From: Pseudomonas sp. LRP2-20
GTDB lineage: Bacteria; Pseudomonadota; Gammaproteobacteria; Pseudomonadales; Pseudomonadaceae
Assembly (NCBI RefSeq): GCF_024349685.1
Contig: NZ_AP025944.1
Span: 4,160,001-4,224,000, forward strand
Length of the DNA stretch: 64,000 nt
Direction of reading: 5' to 3'
Each line of letters starts with the position of its first letter. Position 1 is the first letter of the stretch. The position numbers were made by a program, and so were the translations under genes. The notes under the pieces are model-generated. The model did no database searches. It worked only from the letters and a program-made list of their open reading frames with translations, and was not told the DNA's origin. Of the stretch, positions 1 to 8,391 are shown one piece after another.

Positions 1-398
1 ACGGCGAATGCTGCGGCATCCGCAAGATCGAACCGCTGCGGCGCAAGCTCGCCACCGTCAGCGCCTGGGCCACAGGCCAGCGCCGCGACCAGAGCCCAGG
101 CACCCGCAGCCAGGTGGCGGCACTGGAAATCGACGGTGCCTTCTCCACGCCCGAGCGCACCCTGTACAAGTTCAACCCGCTGGCGCAGATGACCAGCGAG
201 GAAGTGTGGGGTTACATCCGCATGCTCGAGCTGCCGTACAACAGCCTGCACGAACGTGGCTTCATCAGCATCGGTTGCGAGCCTTGCACGCGCCCGGTGC
301 TGCCAAACCAGCACGAACGCGAAGGCCGCTGGTGGTGGGAGGAGTCGACCCAGAAGGAATGCGGGCTGCACGCCGGCAACCTGATCAGCAAGGCCTGA
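1..398 (+). CDS. cysH: CysH, adenylyl-sulfate (APS) reductase, C-terminal part
   Basis: Partial gene: the reading frame is open from base 3 to the stop at 396-398, giving about 131 C-terminal residues; the start lies outside the window. The enzyme reduces APS/PAPS to sulfite with thioredoxin in cytoplasmic sulfate assimilation. The visible part carries a Cys-Cys pair followed by GIRK near the left edge, a CEPC (CxxC) motif and the catalytic ECGLH motif near the end. The CC plus CXXC pair is the [4Fe-4S]-binding signature of the APS-reductase branch, which is absent from E. coli-type PAPS reductases. The neighbouring convergent gene encodes CysB, the regulator of this pathway, and a strong terminator follows. 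Confidence 0.95.
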   Translation, partial: GECCGIRKIEPLRRKLATVSAWATGQRRDQSPGTRSQVAALEIDGAFSTPERTLYKFNPLAQMTSEEVWGYIRMLELPYNSLHERGFISIGCEPCTRPVLPNQHEREGRWWWEESTQKECGLHAGNLISKA

Positions 399-410
399 AT
401 CGCAGGCATG

Positions 411-437
411 AAAAACCGGCCCAAGGGCCGGTTTTTA
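411..437. terminator. Rho-independent terminator between convergent cysH and cysB
   Basis: A run of A's, the stem CCGGCCC / GGGCCGG with loop AA, then TTTTT. It is symmetrical enough to act on both strands and lies 13 bp past the cysH stop, between the convergent cysH and cysB genes. Confidence 0.85.
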
Positions 438-464
438 TTTAACCGCACATCAGCGCCGGCGCAC

Positions 465-1499
<1,035 letters not shown>

Positions 1500-1568
1500 T
1501 TAGTGGTTCTCGAAATAAAACTAGAACTATTTTGTTACACGCGCCTCTGAATCAGCCTACCGCTTGCT

Positions 1569-2066
1569 TCACGATTTCCTACGTCCAAGGTGCTGCGAGA
1601 GCGGCACCATATACACTGGCACCGGCGACAGTTGCAGCAAGCGCACCGCCGTCCGACCAATTGGCACATCCACTCCGGCACCCGCACTGTGGCTGCCGAA
1701 TATGAGCAGGTCGACGCTCAGCCGCTGCGCTTGATCGAGGATGACCTGCGCCGGATCACCCTGACGCACCCGCACCGCCTTGATCAGAGCCAGATCAGCG
1801 TCCTCGCCCAATTCTTCACGAAAGTTTTCCAACACCCGCTGCTCGATATTGGCCATCACCGTATTGACGCCTTCGCTGTGCAATTCATCCAGCGTCTGCT
1901 CATCGAGGTAACTCTGCAGCAGGGACTCGGCGAACTGCCCCATGGGCTCCACCGCGTGAATCACGTAGAGCTCTGCGCTGAAGGCGCGAGCCAGGGTCAG
2001 GGCGTGCTGCATGACAAAAGGGGCGTAGACACCGAGGTCGGTGGCGTACAGCATGGAGCGGATCAT
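1569..2066 (-). CDS. Universal stress protein, UspA family
   Basis: A 165-residue single-domain Usp. The start at 2066 (MIRSMLYATDLG) is chosen because GAGGAGG lies just upstream; a longer frame begins at 2099 without such a site. The fold signature is visible: an N-terminal LYATDLG strand, the central D-P-A-Q-VILDQA helix and a C-terminal LLIFGSHSAG followed by VPIGRTAVRLLQLSPVPVYMV, close to the ATP-binding G-2x-G-9x-G(S/T) pattern. Usp proteins are cytoplasmic stress-response proteins; the specific role here cannot be read from sequence. It lies between cysB and the ketopantoate reductase gene, all on the minus strand but widely spaced. Confidence 0.88.
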   Translation of the reverse strand: MIRSMLYATDLGVYAPFVMQHALTLARAFSAELYVIHAVEPMGQFAESLLQSYLDEQTLDELHSEGVNTVMANIEQRVLENFREELGEDADLALIKAVRVRQGDPAQVILDQAQRLSVDLLIFGSHSAGAGVDVPIGRTAVRLLQLSPVPVYMVPLSQHLGRRKS

Positions 2067-2170
2067 TCGACCTCCTCGACTGCCGTTGCGGCAGAGCAAG
2101 CTTCAGCTTAGCAGTGCGCCGGACCCACGCTTTGCCGTCCGGCGCACTACTGATGCGGCCTGCAGAGGAT

Positions 2171-3118
2171 TCAGCCAGCCCGGTTGGCGCGATCGATGAA
2201 GGCCAGGGCCTGATAAAGCATGTGCATCCGCGGCAGACTGCAGCCGGCCGCCTGGGCGCGAGCGATGGGTTCGGCATAGATCGCCTGCAGCTCCAGCGGG
2301 CGTTGCTGGGCATGGTCGTGGTACATGCTCGGCCAGTAATCGGGCATCTGTTCGGTCATGCGAAACAGCTGCTCGGCGTAACCCGCGGGCAACTCATGCC
2401 CGCACGCGGCAGCGCCCTGCACCACTTCAGCCATCAGCGCCTGGATCAGCGCGCGACTGTCGGCATCGGCCATCAGCGGCGTGGTACTGGCACCCAGCAA
2501 CACCGAAAGGCCGTTGTAAGGCACGTTCCACACCAGTTTCTGCCAGCGCGCCTGACCAAGGTTGGCCATGGCCTGGGAGTCGATGCCCGCCGCACGGAAC
2601 AACCCGGCACCCGCTTCGACGATCGCCGCACCGCCATCTGCGGCCGGCCCGCTGTGATAGCCGAGGTTGACCGCACCCAGCGCCTGGTGGCGAATCACCC
2701 CTGGGGCCTGGCGATTGACGCAGATGAAGCACAGGCCGCCGAGCAGGTGCAGGTTGCCCGGCAGGGTCGCCCTCAACTGTTCCTCCACGCCGAGCCCATT
2801 CTGCAACAGCACCACCTTGGCATCGGCAGCGGCGGCCTGGACGATCAGCGGTGCGAGTTCGGCATTGCTGGTCGCCTTGGCCCCCACCAGCAGCCAGTCG
2901 CAGGGCGGCATATCGGCAGCGCTGGCGTAGGCATTGACCGGCATCTGTAACGCGCCGTGCACGGCATGGTCGAGCTTCAGGCCCTGTTCGCGCACCACGT
3001 CGTATTCGCTGCGCAGCAGGAAATGCACATCGAAACCGGCGCGCGCCAGCATCAGCCCGTAGAAGCCGCCGATAGCGCCGCTGCCGATGATGCCAATGCG
3101 TAGATTGCGAGAAGCCAT
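2171..3118 (-). CDS. panE: Ketopantoate reductase family protein (putative 2-dehydropantoate 2-reductase)
   Basis: 315 residues. The N-terminal Rossmann motif GIIGSGAIGG begins at about residue 9 and is followed by YGLMLARAGFDVHFLLRSEY, typical of PanE/ApbA. The ketopantoate reductase C-terminal domain includes KLVWNVPYNGLSVLLG, with the conserved Lys and Asn. The family reduces 2-dehydropantoate to pantoate with NADPH in pantothenate/CoA synthesis. Pseudomonads often carry more than one paralogue, so whether this is the physiological PanE is uncertain. It diverges from the DAHP synthase gene; AAGGAGAT precedes the ATG. Confidence 0.82.
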   Translation of the reverse strand: MASRNLRIGIIGSGAIGGFYGLMLARAGFDVHFLLRSEYDVVREQGLKLDHAVHGALQMPVNAYASAADMPPCDWLLVGAKATSNAELAPLIVQAAAADAKVVLLQNGLGVEEQLRATLPGNLHLLGGLCFICVNRQAPGVIRHQALGAVNLGYHSGPAADGGAAIVEAGAGLFRAAGIDSQAMANLGQARWQKLVWNVPYNGLSVLLGASTTPLMADADSRALIQALMAEVVQGAAACGHELPAGYAEQLFRMTEQMPDYWPSMYHDHAQQRPLELQAIYAEPIARAQAAGCSLPRMHMLYQALAFIDRANRAG

Positions 3119-3318
3119 GAAGATCTCCTTGTGGGTTGATTCGCTTTTTTACACCTTCGCGGCCACCCAGGCACACACAAGTGTGCCAACCCGCGCCAAA
3201 TCCCATTGTCGCGCCCCCTGTAACGCGCTAAGGTTCGGCTCCCCGCTGCGAACATTATTGCTGCTGGGCCGCACGGGGATTGCTGGCGGCCGGCACCCGT
3301 GACCTGACGAGTAACACG

Positions 3319-4395
3319 ATGGCTGATTTACCGATCGACGACCTTAACGTTGCTTCCAACGAGACCTTGATCACCCCTGATCAGCTCAAGAAGGAAATCC
3401 CCCTCAGCGCCAAGGCCCTGCAGACCGTGACTGCCGGCCGCGAAGTGGTGCGCAATATCCTCGACGGCAAGGACCATCGCCTGTTCGTGGTGGTCGGCCC
3501 CTGCTCCATCCATGACATCAAGGCCGCCCACGAGTACGCCGAGCGCCTCAAGGTGCTGGCCGCGGAAGTGTCCGATACGCTGTACCTGGTCATGCGCGTG
3601 TACTTTGAAAAGCCACGCACCACCGTTGGCTGGAAAGGCCTGATCAACGACCCGTACCTGGATGACTCGTTCAAGATCCAGGACGGCCTGCACATCGGTC
3701 GCCAGCTGCTGCTGGACCTGGCCGAAATGGGCCTGCCGACTGCCACCGAAGCGCTCGACCCGATCTCCCCGCAGTACCTGCAGGACCTGATCAGCTGGTC
3801 GGCCATCGGCGCGCGCACCACCGAATCGCAGACTCACCGCGAAATGGCCTCGGGCCTGTCCTCGGCGGTTGGCTTCAAGAACGGCACCGATGGCGGCCTG
3901 ACCGTGGCCATCAACGCCCTGCAGTCGGTGTCCAAGCCGCACCGTTTCCTCGGTATCAACCAGGAAGGCGGCGTGTCGATCGTCACCACCAAGGGCAATC
4001 CGTATGGCCACGTAGTGCTGCGCGGTGGCAACGGCAAGCCGAACTACGATTCGGTCAGTGTCGCCCTGTGCGAACAGGACCTGGCCAAGGCCAAGATCAA
4101 GGCCAACATCATGGTTGACTGCAGCCACGCCAACTCCAACAAGGACCCGGCCCTGCAGCCACTGGTCATGGAGAACGTCGCCAACCAGATCCTCGAAGGC
4201 AACCAATCGATCATCGGCCTGATGGTCGAAAGCCACCTGAACTGGGGCTGCCAGTCGATCCCGAAAAACCTCGACGAACTGCAGTACGGCGTGTCGATCA
4301 CCGATGCCTGCATCGACTGGTCAACCACCGAGAAGACCCTGCGCAGCATGCACGCCAAGCTCAAGGATGTGCTGCCACAGCGCAAGCGCGGCTGA
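3319..4395 (+). CDS. aroF: 3-deoxy-7-phosphoheptulonate (DAHP) synthase, class I
   Basis: 358 residues, the usual size of class I (AroF/G/H) DAHP synthases. It condenses phosphoenolpyruvate with erythrose 4-phosphate as the first step of the shikimate pathway. Family landmarks are VVGPCSIHD, the PRTTVGWKGLINDP block, GARTTESQTHREMASGLSS, and the late metal-site motif MVDCSHANSNKDP. The ATG at 3319 is chosen because MADLPIDDLNV resembles family N-termini; an in-frame extension to 3280 does not. The feedback class (Tyr, Phe or Trp sensitive) cannot be decided by eye. It is followed by a terminator and is apparently monocistronic. Confidence 0.95.
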   Translation: MADLPIDDLNVASNETLITPDQLKKEIPLSAKALQTVTAGREVVRNILDGKDHRLFVVVGPCSIHDIKAAHEYAERLKVLAAEVSDTLYLVMRVYFEKPRTTVGWKGLINDPYLDDSFKIQDGLHIGRQLLLDLAEMGLPTATEALDPISPQYLQDLISWSAIGARTTESQTHREMASGLSSAVGFKNGTDGGLTVAINALQSVSKPHRFLGINQEGGVSIVTTKGNPYGHVVLRGGNGKPNYDSVSVALCEQDLAKAKIKANIMVDCSHANSNKDPALQPLVMENVANQILEGNQSIIGLMVESHLNWGCQSIPKNLDELQYGVSITDACIDWSTTEKTLRSMHAKLKDVLPQRKRG

Positions 4396-4410
4396 ACCTT
4401 GCCGCCATGA

Positions 4411-4437
4411 AAAACGCCGGGCAATGCCCGGCGTTTT
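4411..4437. terminator. Rho-independent terminator after aroF
   Basis: AAAACGCCGGGC AAT GCCCGGCGTTTT: a 12-base-pair stem (outer A-T pairs included) with a 3-nt loop, 15 bp after the aroF stop. It also faces the convergent GNAT gene. Confidence 0.88.
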
Positions 4438-4462
4438 CGTATCTGGCGTGCAGACGCCCGCC

Positions 4463-4744
4463 TCAGACCTTGCTCGAATGGCGCTGCTGACGCTCCATGT
4501 AGCGTTCCACGTACGAGCAGGAAGGGATCACCGTATAACCCATCTGGTCGGCGTACTCCAGGGCCTTCTCGGTCAGCGCTGCAGCGATCCCACGGCCACG
4601 CAGGGCGTTGGGCACGAAGGTGCGATAGATATCCAGCGTCTGCTTACCCAGGTCCATGTACGTCAGGTAGGCACGATGACCGTCCACGTTGGTTTCGAAC
4701 TGATGACCGGCCTGGTCATGGTGGATGGTCAGCGCTTCACTCAT
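4463..4744 (-). CDS. Small GNAT-like N-acetyltransferase (YidJ/GTL3B-like)
   Basis: 93 residues from the ATG at 4744, behind GAGGAG; an adjacent GTG at 4747 is possible. The protein is a minimal GNAT fold: YLTYMDLGKQTLDIYRTFVP, then the acetyl-CoA loop RGRGIAAALTEKALEYA, then PSCSYVERYMERQ. This corresponds to the COG2388 group of predicted acetyltransferases, whose substrates are mostly unknown. It is encoded alone and converges with aroF. Confidence 0.85.
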   Translation of the reverse strand: MSEALTIHHDQAGHQFETNVDGHRAYLTYMDLGKQTLDIYRTFVPNALRGRGIAAALTEKALEYADQMGYTVIPSCSYVERYMERQQRHSSKV

Positions 4745-4747
4745 CAC

Positions 4748-5253
4748 TACTCCTCGCAGGCCTTTCTGGCAGACCCTTACCTTAACCGATGTGGTTTATC
4801 CGGCGGAGGAACCTCTACGCCACCTCTTGCCCCTTGGACCCTAAGCCAACAGCACTCGTTCGACCGGGCCGGGCACTCCCAAATAGTAGGCGCCGCCAGC
4901 GGGATTGCTCAAGGTGGCCTGCGTTAAAAAGTAGCAGGAACCCGCGCCGGGACCTCGCCCCGGCACGCCCCGCAACAGCAACCGGATGTTGTTGTGCGTA
5001 AGACGCTCATGGACAGTTAAAGTCACCGTTAGTTCAACAAAAAAGTTCCTGTACTACAACCGCTTGCGCCCGCTATACGGTTTTTTCACAAAAACCCCGC
5101 AAATCTTGTCGGCGCCACCCTCAGCAACATTTTTTTTGCAGTTCTTGCGCTCTGTCAGTTTACTTACTACAAGTAATGGGTACTATGTACGCCGGCCAGT
5201 TTCTCTTTTCCGAGAGATGGCTATTTAATAGAAAGTCCTTGAAGGGGAACACG
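4748..5253. other. 506-bp gap upstream of oprI without a convincing gene
   Basis: The left half is GC-rich with hairpin potential (GCCGGG..CCCCGGC near 4951-4970). The right half, from about 5030, is AT-rich and must contain the oprI promoter; TTGCGC (5145-5150) with TACAAG (5168-5173) at 17-bp spacing is one weak candidate. A 61-codon GTG-started minus-strand frame (4841-5026) has no ribosome-binding site and is not called. The unusual length for a core-gene spacer leaves room for an sRNA or long leader, but nothing definite is visible. Confidence 0.5.
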
Positions 5254-5505
5254 ATGAACAACGTTCTGAAATTCTCTGCTCTGGCTCTGGCCGCAGTTCT
5301 GGCTACCGGTTGCAGCAGCGTATCCAAAGAAACCGAAGCTCGTCTGACTGCGACTGAAGACGCAGCAGCTCGCGCTCAAGCCCGTGCTGACGAAGCCTAC
5401 CGTAAGGCTGACGACGCTCTGGCAGCCGCTCAGAAGGCTCAGCAGACCGCTGACGAAGCCAACGAGCGCGCTCTGCGTATGCTGGACAAAGCCAGCCGCA
5501 AGTAA
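5254..5505 (+). CDS. oprI: OprI, major outer-membrane (Braun-type) lipoprotein
   Basis: 83 residues. It has a lipoprotein signal with lipobox LATGC (lipidated Cys20), then an uninterrupted alanine-rich coiled coil ([18 protein letters not shown]...) and a C-terminal SRK whose terminal lysine is the usual peptidoglycan cross-link site. The start at 5254 follows GAAGGGGAAC; longer in-frame starts upstream lack a signal peptide at the right place. It tethers the outer membrane to peptidoglycan. Codon choice is highly biased (GCT, CTG, GAA), as expected for one of the most abundant proteins. The convergent L,D-transpeptidase may be the enzyme that attaches it. Confidence 0.97.
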   Translation: MNNVLKFSALALAAVLATGCSSVSKETEARLTATEDAAARAQARADEAYRKADDALAAAQKAQQTADEANERALRMLDKASRK

Positions 5506-5525
5506 TAATCCTCACGGATTGTTGA

Positions 5526-5556
5526 GAAGCCGACCCACTTGTGGGTCGGCTTTTTT
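5526..5556 (+). terminator. Rho-independent terminator of oprI
   Basis: The stem AAGCCGACCCA / TGGGTCGGCTT with a CTTG loop, followed by six T's, 20 bp downstream of the oprI stop. Confidence 0.9.
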
Positions 5557-5642
5557 ATTGCCTGGACGAAAGCCCCCACCAGAAACGAAGAGGCCCGCAG
5601 CAGGTTGTTAACCTGTGCGGGCCCCCGGGTGCAGCAAAACCG

Positions 5643-6620
5643 TTACTGGAGTTCGGGCGGAATGCTGGTAACCATTGGTGCGGCGCCCTGGTTATTGGTG
5701 GGCACGGCAATTTCCACTGGCATACCGTCTTCCGCCGCCACCACGTCACGCACCATGTCCCAGTTCATGCGCAGGTTGTTGGCCAGGTCTTCACGCTTGA
5801 GCAAGGCATTGATGACCGCCGTGTGCTTGTCGACCACAGATGGGTTGCCATGATCGTCCAACGGCGTGTGCGCCTCCAGATACACCTTGCCACCACTTCT
5901 GCCGAACTTGTACGGCTCGTTGATGATGCGCACCGGCGTTCCTACCGGGACCATCTTCGACAGTTCCAGCACGTTGTTGTTGAGCATGCGGAAACAACCA
6001 TGGCTGGTGCGCATACCGATACCAAACTTCTTGTTCGAGCCATGGATCAGGTAGCCCGGCACACCCAGGGTGAACTTGAACGGCCCCAGCGGGTTGTCTG
6101 GGCCGGCAGGTACAACGCTCGGCAGGATGTCACCGTCCGCGGCGTGCTCGGCACGAATCGAGGCAGGCGGCGTCCAGGTCGGGTTCGGCGTCTTCGCGGT
6201 GATCTTGGTCAAGGCAATCGGCGAACCCCAGCCCTCACGACCAATACCCAGCGGGAAGGTATGCACCACGTTCTGCCCTTTCGGGAAGTAGTACATGCGG
6301 TACTCGGCCAGGTTGATGACGATGCCTTCTCGCGGCCCCGGTGGGAGGATGTAACGGGTCGGCAGGACGATCTCGGTGCCAGCGCCCGGCAGCCATGGGT
6401 CGACGCCCGGGTTGGCGGCGATCATTTCCAGGTAGCCGAGGTCGTTGGCGGTGCCGATGTCGGCGAAGGTGTCTTCGTACTTGGCCTTGATGGTCTGGAC
6501 CTGGCCAACGACGTCTTCACCGGGCGGTGGCAGTGGCAGTTCCAGCGCAACAGCGCGACCCGCTACCAGCAGGGCGGCCAGGGACAGGCAACGGGTGACG
6601 GCGGGAAAGCGCGGCAACAT
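5643..6620 (-). CDS. L,D-transpeptidase (ErfK/YbiS family), periplasmic
   Basis: 325 residues from MLPRFPAVTRC; an N-terminal extension to 6689 is possible but lacks signal-peptide form. A signal peptide (about residues 1-27, ending near GRAVA) leads to a LysM-like segment (about 40-90) and a YkuD catalytic domain (about 98-235) with the motif SHGCFRM at 206-212 (catalytic Cys209) and HGSNKKFGIG upstream. Enzymes of this type attach Braun-type lipoprotein to peptidoglycan or make 3-3 crosslinks. Convergence with oprI supports a lipoprotein-anchoring role (inference). Confidence 0.92.
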   Translation of the reverse strand: MLPRFPAVTRCLSLAALLVAGRAVALELPLPPPGEDVVGQVQTIKAKYEDTFADIGTANDLGYLEMIAANPGVDPWLPGAGTEIVLPTRYILPPGPREGIVINLAEYRMYYFPKGQNVVHTFPLGIGREGWGSPIALTKITAKTPNPTWTPPASIRAEHAADGDILPSVVPAGPDNPLGPFKFTLGVPGYLIHGSNKKFGIGMRTSHGCFRMLNNNVLELSKMVPVGTPVRIINEPYKFGRSGGKVYLEAHTPLDDHGNPSVVDKHTAVINALLKREDLANNLRMNWDMVRDVVAAEDGMPVEIAVPTNNQGAAPMVTSIPPELQ

Positions 6621-6751
6621 CCGGTAAATCCTTCGAAAGGTGGTCAAGAAGCACGATTGTACACCCGCCTCGCTGCAAGCGGGAGGCATTGGCGCCTTGC
6701 AAGCGTTTCAGTTGATGAAAGGTGCGCGCAGATGGGCGCCGGTAATTCACT

Positions 6752-7033
6752 TCAGAGCTCGGGCCAGACCGGCCGCATGCCGCGGCGCTGGGCATCGAGA
6801 ATCGCCCGGCACAGGTCACACAGGCGCCCGTCACGGTAGATGCTGCGAGGCACACCGGACCAACGCGGCTGCGCAGGCAGCAGGCCGCCGCACAAGGTGC
6901 GATCGACCGGCACGCCAAGCTCGAGCTGACGGGCGACGAGGTGAACGCGGATTTCCTGGCAGGCGAACAGGTCGAGCTGCTCATCGGGCTCGATCAGTTG
7001 ATAGGCAAACAAGGACCAGGCAGGGCGCGGCAT
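6752..7033 (-). CDS. Conserved small hypothetical protein
   Basis: 93 residues from MPRPAWSLFAYQLIEPDEQLD; the ATG at 7033 follows a GAGAG sequence. There is no signal peptide or membrane segment. A CDLC pair near residue 72 might bind metal or be incidental. I do not recognise the family; a gene of this size between the L,D-transpeptidase and tesA is what I recall from Pseudomonas genomes. It ends about 130 bp before the transpeptidase start on the same strand. Confidence 0.65.
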   Translation of the reverse strand: MPRPAWSLFAYQLIEPDEQLDLFACQEIRVHLVARQLELGVPVDRTLCGGLLPAQPRWSGVPRSIYRDGRLCDLCRAILDAQRRGMRPVWPEL

Positions 7034-7091
7034 CGGGGGCTCTCGAAACGGGGGGCGCAACATTAGCCGAAAGCCGCCCCCGTTTAAAGCG

Positions 7092-7697
7092 TCACAGCAA
7101 GGGTTTTATCGCCGGCCAGGCATTTTCCAGCAAACGTTGTTGAGCCACCTGTGCCGGATGGATGCCATCGGCCTGCATCATCCCCGGCACACCGCCCACC
7201 CCCTCGAGGAAAAACGGCACCAGCGCCACCTGCTTTTCCGTTGCCAGCTGTGCATAGACGTTGGCGAAGGCGGTGTTGTAACGCACCCCATAGTTCGGCG
7301 GCAGGCGCATGCCCAGCAGCACCACCTTGGCCCCCGCCTTGCGGGCACTTTCGATCATCGAGGCAAGATTTTGTTGCAATTGTTGCGGAGGCTGCCCACG
7401 CAGCCCGTCGTTGCCCCCAAGCTCCAGCACCACCAGGCTCGGCTTGTGCGCTGCAAGCAGCGCCGGCAGCCGCGCCTGGCCACCCGCACTGGTGTCACCA
7501 CTGATCGACGCATTGACCACCTGATCGTCGAAACCTTCCTCCTTGAGCCGGGTCTGCAGCAGAGAGACCCAACCCTGGCGGATATCCAGGCCAGCACCGG
7601 CGCTGATACTATCGCCGACGACCAGCAGTGTTCCCGCCGCCGCGCTCTGGGCCAGGCAATACAGGGCCAGACCGGCACTCAACCACCACACTCGCAT
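7092..7697 (-). CDS. tesA: TesA, multifunctional acyl-CoA thioesterase I/protease I/lysophospholipase (SGNH hydrolase), periplasmic
   Basis: 201 residues from MRVWWLSAGLALYCLAQSAAA, a Sec signal peptide. The four SGNH blocks are present: GDSISAG (nucleophile Ser), the block I-II glycine in SISGDTSAGG, LELGGNDGLRG (Asn), and DGIHP (Asp and His). It hydrolyses acyl thioesters and esters in the periplasm. Start 7697 was chosen over in-frame 7709 and 7721 because GGAGAATCCA places a Shine-Dalgarno at normal distance and the signal peptide then begins correctly. The divergent ABC gene starts only 10 bp away. Confidence 0.93.
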   Translation of the reverse strand: MRVWWLSAGLALYCLAQSAAAGTLLVVGDSISAGAGLDIRQGWVSLLQTRLKEEGFDDQVVNASISGDTSAGGQARLPALLAAHKPSLVVLELGGNDGLRGQPPQQLQQNLASMIESARKAGAKVVLLGMRLPPNYGVRYNTAFANVYAQLATEKQVALVPFFLEGVGGVPGMMQADGIHPAQVAQQRLLENAWPAIKPLL

Positions 7698-7707
7698 TGG
7701 ATTCTCC

Positions 7708-8391
7708 ATGGGCCCCAGCATTCTCGTTGCTCAGAACCTTAGCAAAGTGGTCCCCAGCGCGGAAGGCGATCTGACCATCCTGCACGCCCTCTCCCTCGAC
7801 CTTGCCCAGGGCGACAGCCTGGCCATCGTCGGCGCCTCGGGTTCGGGCAAATCGACCCTGCTTGGCCTGCTCGCCGGCCTCGACCGCCCCAGCGCCGGCC
7901 AGGTCATCCTCGCCGGGCACGACCTCGGCCCACTGGACGAGGACCAGCGCGCCAGGGTGCGCGCCGAGCATGTCGGTTTCGTCTTTCAGTCGTTCCAGTT
8001 GCTCGACAGCCTCAACGCCCTGGAGAACGTGATGCTGCCACTGGAGCTGGACGGTCGGCGCGACGCCCGCGAGCAGGCCCGCAACCTGCTTGAGCGGGTC
8101 GGCCTGGGCAAGCGCCTGGCCCACACCCCGCGCCAGCTTTCCGGTGGCGAGCAGCAACGGGTCGCCATCGCCCGCGCCTTCGCCGCACAACCCGCCGTAC
8201 TGTTTGCCGACGAACCCACCGGCAACCTCGACAGCCACACCGGCGAGCGCATCAGCGACCTGCTGTTCGAATTGAACAAGGAACGCGGAACCACCCTGGT
8301 ACTGGTTACCCATGATGAGCGCCTGGCCCGCCGCTGCCGGCGCCAGATCCGCCTGGAAGCGGGCCGCCTGGTGGCGCCGGTGGAGGCCTGA
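7708..8391 (+). CDS. ABC transporter ATP-binding protein (LolD/YbbA type)
   Basis: 227 residues. It has Walker A GASGSGKST, signature LSGGEQQR and Walker B VLFADEPTGNLDSHTG, the extended Walker B typical of the MacB/LolD/YbbA class that works with FtsX-type permeases. The start at ATG 7708 gives the usual N-terminus (ILVAQNLSKVV). The TGA of this gene overlaps the ATG of the permease (8389-8391), so the two are translationally coupled. Pairing with tesA on the opposite strand matches the E. coli tesA-ybbA-ybbP arrangement. Substrate unknown. Confidence 0.93.
   Translation: MGPSILVAQNLSKVVPSAEGDLTILHALSLDLAQGDSLAIVGASGSGKSTLLGLLAGLDRPSAGQVILAGHDLGPLDEDQRARVRAEHVGFVFQSFQLLDSLNALENVMLPLELDGRRDAREQARNLLERVGLGKRLAHTPRQLSGGEQQRVAIARAFAAQPAVLFADEPTGNLDSHTGERISDLLFELNKERGTTLVLVTHDERLARRCRRQIRLEAGRLVAPVEA

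Noticed and set aside
4841..5026. 61-codon minus-strand GTG frame in the oprI upstream region
   Set aside because: No Shine-Dalgarno and no recognised homologue by eye; kept only as a remark in the spacer entry.
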